Below are positions 35,926 through 44,098 of a DNA stretch of 64,000 nt, in pieces. The position numbers were made by a program, and so were the translations under genes. The DNA comes from Hyphomicrobiales bacterium. GTDB lineage: Bacteria > Pseudomonadota > Alphaproteobacteria > Rhizobiales > Rhizobiaceae. Numbering within the stretch: the first letter of the stretch is position 1; each line of letters begins with the position of its first letter. The notes beneath the pieces are model-generated. The model did not search any database, had not been told where the DNA came from, and saw only the letters and a program-made list of their open reading frames with translations. The stretch spans positions 1 to 64,000 of the forward strand of contig UBYA01000006.1 in the NCBI GenBank assembly GCA_900469615.1, given 5' to 3'.

Positions 35926-37548
35926 ATGATTCGTATCGAGAATATCAGCAAGCAGAACAGCCATCGCATCCTCTTCATCGAGGCTTCCGCAGCTCTCAAC
36001 AGGGGCGAGAGCGTCGGTCTCGTCGGCCCGAACGGCGCGGGCAAGACGACGCTTTTCCGCATGATCACCGGACAGGAGCTGCCCGACGAGGGACAGGTTT
36101 CCGTCGATAAGGGCGTGACCATCGGCTATTTCAGCCAGGATGTCGGCGACATGGAAGGCCGGAGCGCCGTCTCGGAAGTGATGGAAGGCGCCGGCCCTGT
36201 CAGCGTCGTTGCTGCCGAACTGCGCGAGCTGGAAGCCGCCATGAGCGATCCCGACCAGGCCGACAGGATGGACGAGATCATCGAACGGTATGGCGAGGTG
36301 CAGGCACGCTACGAGGAGCTGGACGGCTATGCGCTGGAGGGCCGCGCCCGCGAAGTGCTGGCGGGCCTGAGCTTCAGTCAGGAAATGATGGACGGCGATG
36401 TCGGCGCACTGTCGGGCGGCTGGAAGATGCGCGTGGCGCTTGCCCGCATCCTCTTGATGCGCCCCGATGTCATGCTGCTCGACGAACCGAGCAACCATCT
36501 CGACCTCGAAAGCCTCATCTGGCTCGAACAATTCCTGAAGGGTTATGAAGGCGCGCTGCTGATGACCTCGCACGATCGCGAGTTCATGAACCGCATCGTC
36601 ACCAAGATCATCGAAATCGATGCCGGCAGCCTGAACAGCTATTCGGGCGACTATGAGTTCTACGAGCAGCAGCGCGCGCAGAACGAGAAGCAGCAGCAGG
36701 CGCAATTCGAGCGCCAGCAGGCCATGCTCGCCAAGGAGATCAAGTTCATCGAGCGCTTCAAGGCCCGCGCCTCGCATGCTTCGCAGGTGCAGAGCCGCGT
36801 CAAGAAGCTGGAAAAGATCGATCGCGTCGAGCCGCCGAAGCGCCGCCAGACCGTCGCCTTCGAATTCCAGCCGGCGCCGCGCTCGGGCGAAGACGTGGTC
36901 GTCCTGAAGAACGTTCACAAGGGCTATGGCAACCGCAGCATCTACGAAGGGCTGGATTTCATGGTGCGGCGCCGGGAGCGCTGGTGCATCATGGGCATCA
37001 ACGGCGCCGGCAAATCCACGCTTTTGAAGCTGGTCGCGGGCTCGACACAGCCGGACGACGGCAGCGTCGCGCTCGGTGCCAGCGTCAAGATGGGCTATTT
37101 CGCCCAGCATGCCATGGATCTGCTAGACGGAGAGCGCACCATTTTCGAAACGCTGGAGCATGAATTCCCGCAGGCCGGGCAAGGCTCGCTGCGGGCACTC
37201 GCCGGCTGCTTCGGCTTTTCCGGCGACGACGTGGAGAAGAGATGCCGCGTGCTGTCGGGCGGCGAGAAGGCGCGGCTCGTCATGGCGATCATGCTCTTCG
37301 ATCCGCCGAACCTGCTGGTACTGGACGAGCCGACGAACCATCTCGATCTCGATACGAAGGAGATGCTGATCCAGGCGCTGTCGCAATATGAGGGCACGAT
37401 GCTGTTCGTCTCGCACGACCGGCATTTCCTCGCGGCACTCTCCAACCGCGTGCTGGAGCTGACGGCGGAAGGTATCCATCAGTACACCGGCGGCTACACC
37501 GAATATGTCGAGCGCACCGGCTACGAGGCCCCCGGCCTCAGGAGCTGA
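35926..37548 (+). CDS. ABC-F family ATPase (ribosome-associated type)
   Basis: Two ABC domains in one 540-residue chain, without membrane segments: Walker A GPNGAGKTT (about 35-43) and GINGAGKST (about 362-370), signatures LSGGWKMR and LSGGEKARL, and DEPSNHLDLE / DEPTNHLDLD. Between them lies a charged linker rich in Gln/Glu/Lys (EQQRAQNEKQQQAQFERQQ) and RVKKLEKIDRVEPPKRR, the P-site-tRNA interaction motif region of ABC-F proteins. Length and linker favour the YbiT/Uup branch. These proteins act on stalled ribosomes. Convergent with the OmpA-like gene, 18 nt apart. Confidence 0.9.
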   Translation: MIRIENISKQNSHRILFIEASAALNRGESVGLVGPNGAGKTTLFRMITGQELPDEGQVSVDKGVTIGYFSQDVGDMEGRSAVSEVMEGAGPVSVVAAELRELEAAMSDPDQADRMDEIIERYGEVQARYEELDGYALEGRAREVLAGLSFSQEMMDGDVGALSGGWKMRVALARILLMRPDVMLLDEPSNHLDLESLIWLEQFLKGYEGALLMTSHDREFMNRIVTKIIEIDAGSLNSYSGDYEFYEQQRAQNEKQQQAQFERQQAMLAKEIKFIERFKARASHASQVQSRVKKLEKIDRVEPPKRRQTVAFEFQPAPRSGEDVVVLKNVHKGYGNRSIYEGLDFMVRRRERWCIMGINGAGKSTLLKLVAGSTQPDDGSVALGASVKMGYFAQHAMDLLDGERTIFETLEHEFPQAGQGSLRALAGCFGFSGDDVEKRCRVLSGGEKARLVMAIMLFDPPNLLVLDEPTNHLDLDTKEMLIQALSQYEGTMLFVSHDRHFLAALSNRVLELTAEGIHQYTGGYTEYVERTGYEAPGLRS

Positions 37549-37566
37549 CGGTTCGCCGAGCCGGCG

Positions 37567-38580
37567 CTATTGCGGATCGGCAGAAGCTGCGGCACCGGCG
37601 TTGATCACGGCGACAGGCGCCGTCCTGCCGCGCACGCGGATTTCGATGCGGCGGCGTGCCTCGACCGCGCCGCGCTGGCCGGATGTGATGGTATCGCCGG
37701 GCAGGATCAGCTGTGCTGCCGACATCGGCAGGATGGTGGCATCCTTCAGCTTCGGATTGGCCTTGAGCACATTGGCGACGGCAATGGCGCGGGCAAGGCC
37801 GAGCCCGGCATTGTCGGCGGGCAGCAGGGCCGATACCGGCAGCCTGCCGTCCATCGCATTGATGATCGTATCGTCGAGATTGGATTTTTCGCGCGCCACC
37901 GGCTGCTCGTCGGTGTGGCCGATCACCTCGACGATATTGGCGCCGTAGAGGCTCAGGTTGCTGGCGATCTCATCGGTGATCGTCGTGCTGAGCAATTGGG
38001 CGAAGGTGCCGGTGAGCTCGGCGCTTCCAGACTGGAAATAGTTCTTCTTGGCATCGTCGAGATTGATGATGGGCGGCCAGTCGTGCATGCCCTTCCCGCC
38101 CCCGTTTTCGGCCAGCAGCTTGTTGACCTGATCCGGCGCCGCCGTGAGAGGGATGCCGTGTTCCTTCAGTATGGCGGCCACCCTGGAAAGCGATTGCAGA
38201 TCGGCCGCTGTCGCACCCTGATCGATCACGCTGTCGAGCGTCTCCTTCGCCAGCACCAGTTCACGCCATTGCTTGTCCACCGCGGCCCTGTCCGCCGCGG
38301 ACAGATCCCCGGAGACAACCTTGGATTGCAGCAGCACGATCTCGGCCGCCTGCTCGGCCCGCTTCTTCTCCAGCAACGCCACCTGCTGTTCGGCTTTCTC
38401 AAGCTTGCGTTCGACATCATAGCGCTTATGCCTCTCCGCTGAAATCAGGGCAGCAGCCACGAGCAGCAGGCAGAAAACCAGAAGCAACATGGATTCAGCC
38501 ATCGTCAAGCCAAGGATCAGGCCGCGATTGTAGCCTTTGTGCTCCAGTTTCGGCGTGCTGTCCTGGCTTCCCGCTACCAT
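37567..38580 (-). CDS. MotB/OmpA-like protein of a four-gene stator-like cluster
   Basis: The ATG at 38580 overlaps the stop of the upstream channel gene by 7 nt (ATGGTAG), so translation is coupled; a GTG 3 codons earlier is possible. The 337-residue protein has one N-terminal helix (about 20-46, GLILGLTMAESMLLLVFCLLLVAAALI) with an acidic residue, Glu29, inside it, then a coiled coil (about 50-110) and a C-terminal OmpA/MotB peptidoglycan-binding domain (VEVIGHTDEQP, GLGLARAIAVANVL, RRRIEIRVRG) with a long insert after GHTDEQP. This is the layout of MotB/TolR/ZorB stator subunits, with Glu where they have Asp. No flagellar, Tol or Zorya genes are adjacent. Confidence 0.82.
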   Translation of the reverse strand: MVAGSQDSTPKLEHKGYNRGLILGLTMAESMLLLVFCLLLVAAALISAERHKRYDVERKLEKAEQQVALLEKKRAEQAAEIVLLQSKVVSGDLSAADRAAVDKQWRELVLAKETLDSVIDQGATAADLQSLSRVAAILKEHGIPLTAAPDQVNKLLAENGGGKGMHDWPPIINLDDAKKNYFQSGSAELTGTFAQLLSTTITDEIASNLSLYGANIVEVIGHTDEQPVAREKSNLDDTIINAMDGRLPVSALLPADNAGLGLARAIAVANVLKANPKLKDATILPMSAAQLILPGDTITSGQRGAVEARRRIEIRVRGRTAPVAVINAGAAASADPQ

Positions 38581-39512
38581 AGATGCCACCAGCGCTTTCG
38601 CGGCGCCGCGTCCGTCGGTACAGCTGCGCGTTCAGCGGTCGAGGGGCCCGGCGGCGGGGTCTGCCCCATTGCTTCGGCTATGCGGCCGAGGGCCGCTTCG
38701 ATGTTGCGCAACGGCTGCAATTGCGCCTCCGACATCTCCTTGATGGCGGCAATCGCCGGCGCCAGCTCCGCCCGCACCAGATCTTCCGGAGAGCGGATCT
38801 CCTCCAGCTTTTTGCCCACGTTCTCGACGGCAGCGCCGAACGTGCCGATGATCTCCGAAAGCTGCGAAGTCGTCGTCGTCAGCTGCGCGGCCGCATCGTT
38901 GATCGGCGTTACGGCCTGTTTTGCCAGCATTTCGAGGATCTTGTTGATTTCCTGGCCATTGCGCTCGGCCTGGCGGGCGATCTCCTCGAACCCTTCCGAG
39001 AGCATCTGGTTGCTGACGCGCCGGTAGTGCGAGAATTCGCGCGATGAGGAGTCGAGTTCGGTGCGCACCCGCCGTGTCATTTCCGCAAGCTCATGGCGCA
39101 CGCTGCGCTCGATGTCGATCGGGTCGCGCCGCATCTGGTTGAAGAGGATGCGCAGCGTCACGCCGGCGATCGTCGAGGTGACGGCGATGCCGAAATTGCG
39201 GACGATGGTCTCGATCGATGTTTCGCCGGCGAAGAGATAGAGCGAGACGCCGAGGCTCGACAGGGTGAACAGAAAGCCCATGTAGTAGAGATTGTCGCCA
39301 GCCTGCTCGTTGTGCAGCCGGAATCCCGCGACCGCAAGCGACACGACGAAGTAGATCGCCATCAGCGCCAGCGGTACGCCGGTGACGACGGGCAGCGACC
39401 AGCCCATGAGCTTCGAAGACCAGATGAAGATCATGCCGCCGATGGTGATGGATGCGAACAGCGCCATCGGCCCATAGTCGCGGATAAGATATCTCGCCTC
39501 GGTTTCGGCCAT
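38574..39512 (-). CDS. MotA/TolQ/ExbB-like channel protein with coiled-coil tail
   Basis: The start ATG at 39512 overlaps the previous stop by 1 nt (TGATG). The 312-residue protein has four helices in its first 126 residues (about 15-35, 39-63, 75-95, 103-125). The last one, FGIAVTSTIAGVTLRILFNQM, has the small/Thr-Ser-rich pattern of the ion-path helix of MotA and ExbB. After a basic loop (RRDPIDIERSVRHEL) comes about 140 residues of coiled coil, then a proline-rich tail ending KRWWHLW. By position next to a MotB-like gene I infer a proton- or sodium-driven stator; homology is by pattern only. Confidence 0.72.
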   Translation of the reverse strand: MAETEARYLIRDYGPMALFASITIGGMIFIWSSKLMGWSLPVVTGVPLALMAIYFVVSLAVAGFRLHNEQAGDNLYYMGFLFTLSSLGVSLYLFAGETSIETIVRNFGIAVTSTIAGVTLRILFNQMRRDPIDIERSVRHELAEMTRRVRTELDSSSREFSHYRRVSNQMLSEGFEEIARQAERNGQEINKILEMLAKQAVTPINDAAAQLTTTTSQLSEIIGTFGAAVENVGKKLEEIRSPEDLVRAELAPAIAAIKEMSEAQLQPLRNIEAALGRIAEAMGQTPPPGPSTAERAAVPTDAAPRKRWWHLW

Positions 39513-40330
39513 CAGCGTATCCCCTCCAAGCGCACGAAGCCGTCGAAATAGCCGTTGTTACCCTTGATCCACTGCGCCCAGAAGCTGGCGAGGTCCTCCA
39601 TGCTGAACTTCATGTTCGGCCTTTGAAAGGCGAGGATTCTGACCGTGACGCCATCCAGCGACGTGCGAAAGCGATCGTTTGCCGGACTCTGCTGATATTT
39701 CCGATAGGATACGCCATCCCGGTAATTCGAGAATGCGGCGGTATGCTCGATCATGTCGGAGGCAACGTAGAGGCGCTTCGGGATACCGGCAGGCGCACTG
39801 GCAAAGACTTCCAGGTTGATCTTCTGGATCGCCGCCATGATCGGCGACAGCCTGCCGGATTCCCCCGCGGTCAGCTTGCCCGCGATGTCGGCGAGCGGCT
39901 TCTGGAATCCCGTCTCCCACCGCGCCTGCGCCAGCCGGGGATTGCTGGTCCATTCGTCGACATTCGCGCCGCTCCCCGGGTTGCAGCCATGGAAGGTCTG
40001 GATCAGCTCGCCCTCCTTCTCGGTGAGCGCATAGATATCGATCGCGCCGCCGATGGGCACGTCCGCCACGATCTTCTGGAACTGGTTGCGGAGATCGAGC
40101 GCTGTCGTATCCGAGATCGGATCGGTGACATCGAGCAGGATCGCCGTTTCCGCCTTCGGCCCATCCACCGGGCAGAGCGACGCCTGGTCCACGGCGATAT
40201 TGCCGCTCGCCTTGTAGCGCAGCCAGCCATAGGCGCCGACGATGCCGAGGGACAGGACGGCAAGACACACCGTTGCGATGATGAGGCCGGCGGAACCGCC
40301 GCGCCGGCTACGCCGCTTGCGTCGCGCCAA
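39512..40330 (-). CDS. Membrane-anchored von Willebrand A-like protein
   Basis: I place the start at TTG 40330, with GGAGAG 5 nt upstream; it overlaps the preceding gene by 23 nt, and a longer frame to 40435 has no signal. The 272-residue product begins with ten mostly basic residues (ARRKRRSRRGG), one helix (about 14-36), then a periplasmic domain. TAILLDVTDPISDTTALDLRNQF resembles the first strand and metal site (DxSxS) of a vWA domain in altered form (DVTD), and later strands IDIYALTEKEG, KRLYVASDMIEHT and VTVRILAFQRP fit the same alternating alpha/beta fold. Role in the cluster unknown; a periplasmic binding or scaffold part is plausible. Confidence 0.72.
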   Translation of the reverse strand: MARRKRRSRRGGSAGLIIATVCLAVLSLGIVGAYGWLRYKASGNIAVDQASLCPVDGPKAETAILLDVTDPISDTTALDLRNQFQKIVADVPIGGAIDIYALTEKEGELIQTFHGCNPGSGANVDEWTSNPRLAQARWETGFQKPLADIAGKLTAGESGRLSPIMAAIQKINLEVFASAPAGIPKRLYVASDMIEHTAAFSNYRDGVSYRKYQQSPANDRFRTSLDGVTVRILAFQRPNMKFSMEDLASFWAQWIKGNNGYFDGFVRLEGIR

Positions 40331-41756
40331 GGATGCTCTCCGGGAAAAGATTATCGAGCTGATGGTATTTCTCGATAGCGCGCTCGAATTCCTCGCCGAT
40401 CCGCTTGATCTGCTCCGACAATTCCGCCTGCGCACTCTGGATGCGGGCGCCCAGAACCTTGTCGTCCCATTCCTCTTCGGTGCGAATGACAGGCGTCAAG
40501 CGCTCCATCTGGTAGGAGGCACTGAAGTAGGAAGGTTCCGGCTCGGTGCGTGCAACTCTGTTGGCATCGCGGTAGGAGGCGAGCAGCACATTGGCGGCAC
40601 GCTCGAGATGGTTCTGGTGTTCGGCGAAAAGGCCCGCCGTCCGGCCACGATGCGCGATGATGGCGGCCGTCTCCTGCCGGCGCAGCGAGAGGTCTCGGAT
40701 GATTTCCTCGATCTTGCCGTTGTGCTCGTCGCGGATCTCGCGAAGGTCTTCGATCAGGTCCAGCTTGCGGTCGATGTAATTGTCCCTTGCCGCATCGAGA
40801 CGCTTCTGCACGCCGGCAAAGCCGGGATACGGGTCGGTCAGATAGCAACCGTCGATGAAGGCCACGAGCGAGAACATCAGGCCGATGGCGAAGAGCATCC
40901 AGGAATTCAGTTCCTGCAGCCCCAGCGGCGCGGACTTGAGGCGCTGGATGACCTCGGCACCGGCCCCGCTCAAAATCGTGGCCGAAACCTCGCGGTAATG
41001 CGCCAGCACGATGTTGATCCCCAGCGCCACGGCGACATAGGCGACGAGCCCGAGAAGGCCGAGCAGCTTCAGCGCATAGGACCGATGCACCAGGAAGCGG
41101 ACGCAGAAGAAGGAAAACATCAGTGCCGCGCCGATGTTGAGGAAAGCGAAGGCCGCCGCCTCCGTCACACCGCCGACGATACCCTGCTCGCTGCCCTTGG
41201 CCAGGAAGCTGCCGTTCATCACCATTTCTATGAGCACGAGGAAGATAATCAGCGAGACCTTGAAGCCCCATGCCGCCTTGCTCGAAACCTTCGCGGCGCG
41301 CTGCAGCCTGTGCCTGGCCTTGAAATCCGCCATTTCGTCCTCGGCGGTCTTCAATTTGCGGCGTAGGCCGTGCAGTTCGTCGACGCCGCTTGCCGCTTCC
41401 GCCTTGAAATCCGAGACGCTGGACGCGTTCGCCTGGCGGATCAGCCCGAACTGCCCTTCGAAATCGAGGTTACGCAGACGGCTGTCGAAGGTCTGGAACT
41501 GGTCCTCGAGGATCTGGTAGGAGCTTTTCTTCTCCGCCTCGACCCAGGCGACGATGCGCTGCTCCGTTTCGTCATGCGACTGCGCATTCGGCGGCGGCCG
41601 GTTCTGTCGGCCGGCGGCGGCTCCCTTTTCCTTCAGGTCGAGGGTTGTGCCGAGCTTTTCGATGTCGACGACGGGAAAGACGTCCGTCGAGGCGCGAAAA
41701 TCATGGCTGGTCTCCCGAACGCTGTCCCAGAGACGGTTGAGGGCTTCGAAACGCAA
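40308..41756 (-). CDS. Four-helix coiled-coil membrane protein, first gene of stator-like cluster
   Basis: The 482-residue product starts at TTG 41756, preceded by GGGGAAGA. Residues 1-160 are polar with coiled-coil character (LRRKLKTAEDEMADFKARHRLQ); four helices follow (about 165-190, 198-225, 232-255, 285-308), and the last 165 residues return to coiled coil (RKLDLIEDLREIRDEHNGKIEEI). No family is recognised. Coiled coils on both sides of the membrane block suggest a large cytoplasmic assembly. The next gene overlaps its 3' end by 23 nt, showing that all four genes form one coupled unit. Confidence 0.75.
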   Translation of the reverse strand: MRFEALNRLWDSVRETSHDFRASTDVFPVVDIEKLGTTLDLKEKGAAAGRQNRPPPNAQSHDETEQRIVAWVEAEKKSSYQILEDQFQTFDSRLRNLDFEGQFGLIRQANASSVSDFKAEAASGVDELHGLRRKLKTAEDEMADFKARHRLQRAAKVSSKAAWGFKVSLIIFLVLIEMVMNGSFLAKGSEQGIVGGVTEAAAFAFLNIGAALMFSFFCVRFLVHRSYALKLLGLLGLVAYVAVALGINIVLAHYREVSATILSGAGAEVIQRLKSAPLGLQELNSWMLFAIGLMFSLVAFIDGCYLTDPYPGFAGVQKRLDAARDNYIDRKLDLIEDLREIRDEHNGKIEEIIRDLSLRRQETAAIIAHRGRTAGLFAEHQNHLERAANVLLASYRDANRVARTEPEPSYFSASYQMERLTPVIRTEEEWDDKVLGARIQSAQAELSEQIKRIGEEFERAIEKYHQLDNLFPESILGATQAA

Positions 41757-41945
41757 CGATCTTCCCCGGCGAATTCATCAACTTACAAAGGACAACTGAG
41801 AAATCGATACCGCACCGGTTGTCCACGGTCCAGAGCGATTTGTCCGAGGTTAGGATGCGATTGTGGTAAAGACTAGCCCGAGCCTGCCGCGATCGGCAAC
41901 AGTCGGTTCAATGAGGACGACCGCTGCGCCTTCGGGCAATCGCGT

Positions 41946-43865
41946 CTACACCCCGGCCGAGTTCGAAGGCACCTTCCAGAATCCCGCGCGGCGCAGCCCT
42001 TCCCGATAGATATCCCGCTGCCATTGCTCCTTGAACGGCATGACGGAAACCCAGCGATCGACATCGAAACCGGGATTGGTTTGATGGATGCGCCGCACGA
42101 AGAAGCCGGCCTTTTCCTCCTCTCCGATCATCGCCCAGCTCGCTGCGGAAATCCGGTCCGCCAGGCGGGAATCGGCCATCCGGCCGATATAATCCAGGGC
42201 AGCCTCGAAGCGTCCGAGCGTGTAGCTGGCCACGGAAGCGGTCCAGAGATAGGTGTCGGGGCTGACCGGATTGAGCGCGATGGCGCTTTCAATCTTCGCC
42301 AGCGCGAGGTCCGGTCGCGATGAATGCAGCAGCGCTTCGGCATGATCGGCGATGATGCCGGCATGGCCCGGATTGAGCGCTTCGGCCAGTTTCAACGCCT
42401 CGATGCTTTCGTCGTTTTCTCGCTGGAAGGTCCTCGTCATGCCAAGCTCGCGATAGCCATCGGCGATATCTCGCCGGGCCGCGATGGCCTGCATGGCGTA
42501 GTTCTCCGCCTCATCCAGCAGGGCTGTATCGCTACCCGACGTCAGTACCCATTCCTTGGAATAGGTTCGGGCAATCGAACCGAGCGCCGGAGCGAAACGG
42601 CCGCTGCCGTTCAATGCCGCCTCCAGCTCCGACCGCGCTTTCCGCAGGTTCGGGATCGAGAGGCGATCCAGGTAGCGCCTGCCGGCAAGATAGCGATGAT
42701 AGGCCGTCGGGTTTTCGGCGAAATGAGACTTCATCATCTCCCGGCGTTCGATCTGCCCTGCGAGAGACAGTACGATATGGCGCATGACCGTCTGCCTCCG
42801 CTCTTCGGATGGCGACGGCCCAAGGTTCATGCGCTCGGCCCAGACGATTTCATCGCTGGCCGCCTCGACCAGTTGCGAGAACAGCAGGGGCGTGTCGTCT
42901 CGCACGCTGAGACGCATCTCGAGAATGTAGGAACGGCCCCATTGATCGAAAGTTGCGGCAGCGCCGTCACCAGCCTTCCCGATCCGGACCGCCGTGTTGC
43001 GGCCCGCTATCTCCAGGCTGTCCAGTGCGCAGAAGCCGATGGTGATATCGTTCACAAGGGACGCGGCATCATATCCGAGGTTTTGCCTCTCCATGGATGG
43101 GAGCAGCAGCAGAGGTATCCGTATCCTCGCACGCCCGGCCGATGCCTTTTCATCGCGGAGAACGGCGCCTTCTGCCGGTGGGGCGGAAATCTCTTCCTGC
43201 CGCACGGACCATGAACCAAGCAGCTCGGCCCGCTGTTCGAAGGTCTGCCTGAAGTATTCCACCTCACCCGCCGCATCGAATATCCGCAGCAGGATGCTGT
43301 GAATATCCCGGTCTTCCGGGTCGATGCCGAGAACCAGAAGCGCTGCTTCCTTCACCAGCGCGACATCGTCCTTTGCGGTCGCTTGTGCGGCAGCGGCTTT
43401 CAACGCCTCCTTCAGCACGCCGACATGCCTGCGCTCCTGCGCCTGTCGCCATTGATGGAAGACCGTGCTCTGGCAATCGACCCCCGGCATGAATTTCGCT
43501 TCAAGCGTTTTCACCAGCAGGCTCAATCTCGCAAAAATCGAGTCCGCCTGTTCCGCGCGTGCAAAGTACAAATCGGAGAACGAGGGAGGCGCATCGAGCT
43601 CGACGACGGTTTCGCTAAAATGGAGAAACGACCTGCCAAGCGCATTCTGACGGCTTCTTATTCGCGAAATCAGCTTGCGCAGATTGACCTGCGCGCTGCC
43701 ATTATCGTTTCCCCACAAAAGCCGGGCGATCACGCCGCGTGAGGCGCGCGCCGTCGGCTCCAGCATGAGGTAGGCCAGGATCAACAGGCCCTTTTCCGGA
43801 AAGGCAACCTCGCGACGCTCGCGGTCCAGAAGCTTCAGGCCGCCAAATGCATGCAGTGAAAACAT
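41946..43865 (-). CDS. SARP-like transcriptional regulator with TPR region
   Basis: Start ATG 43865 (MFSLHAFGGLKLLDRERREV) has AACGGG upstream and begins at the domain border; the longer frame to 44057 enters the divergent promoter. The 639-residue protein has an OmpR-like winged helix (about 1-95: GLLILAYLMLEPTARASRGVIARLLWGND, VNLRKLISRIR), a bacterial transcriptional activator domain (about 100-235), a middle alpha/beta domain (IPLLLLPSMERQNLG) like the TolB-N-type module of CadC-like regulators, and TPR repeats toward the C terminus (LALAKIESAIALNPVSPDTYLWTA). It lies 189 nt upstream of the four-gene cluster in the same direction and may control or belong to it. Confidence 0.82.
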   Translation of the reverse strand: MFSLHAFGGLKLLDRERREVAFPEKGLLILAYLMLEPTARASRGVIARLLWGNDNGSAQVNLRKLISRIRSRQNALGRSFLHFSETVVELDAPPSFSDLYFARAEQADSIFARLSLLVKTLEAKFMPGVDCQSTVFHQWRQAQERRHVGVLKEALKAAAAQATAKDDVALVKEAALLVLGIDPEDRDIHSILLRIFDAAGEVEYFRQTFEQRAELLGSWSVRQEEISAPPAEGAVLRDEKASAGRARIRIPLLLLPSMERQNLGYDAASLVNDITIGFCALDSLEIAGRNTAVRIGKAGDGAAATFDQWGRSYILEMRLSVRDDTPLLFSQLVEAASDEIVWAERMNLGPSPSEERRQTVMRHIVLSLAGQIERREMMKSHFAENPTAYHRYLAGRRYLDRLSIPNLRKARSELEAALNGSGRFAPALGSIARTYSKEWVLTSGSDTALLDEAENYAMQAIAARRDIADGYRELGMTRTFQRENDESIEALKLAEALNPGHAGIIADHAEALLHSSRPDLALAKIESAIALNPVSPDTYLWTASVASYTLGRFEAALDYIGRMADSRLADRISAASWAMIGEEEKAGFFVRRIHQTNPGFDVDRWVSVMPFKEQWQRDIYREGLRRAGFWKVPSNSAGV

Positions 43866-44098
43866 AATCCCGTTCACAAAATCCGCGCGAAACAATCCCG
43901 CGAGGAAGGGTATTTTCCTTTGCCGATCGATCTCATTCGCACCCGAACCGGAATGGTGAAATTCCCTTAAGCCTATAATGTGTAGGAAGGTCCGGCGATT
44001 TTCAATTCCAATTGCCCGCAGCCTGACAAACCCTTCGCCAAATCGAAAGCGCGACATATCTTTTTGTGAACACGCGATCTCATTCGGAGCATCAAGCC

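Noticed and set aside
37567..41756. Reading the MotA/MotB-like cluster as a Zorya defence system
   Set aside because: The channel and OmpA-like genes fit ZorA/ZorB in outline only; no ZorC, ZorD helicase or ZorE nuclease gene is present, and the two extra membrane genes do not belong to Zorya.
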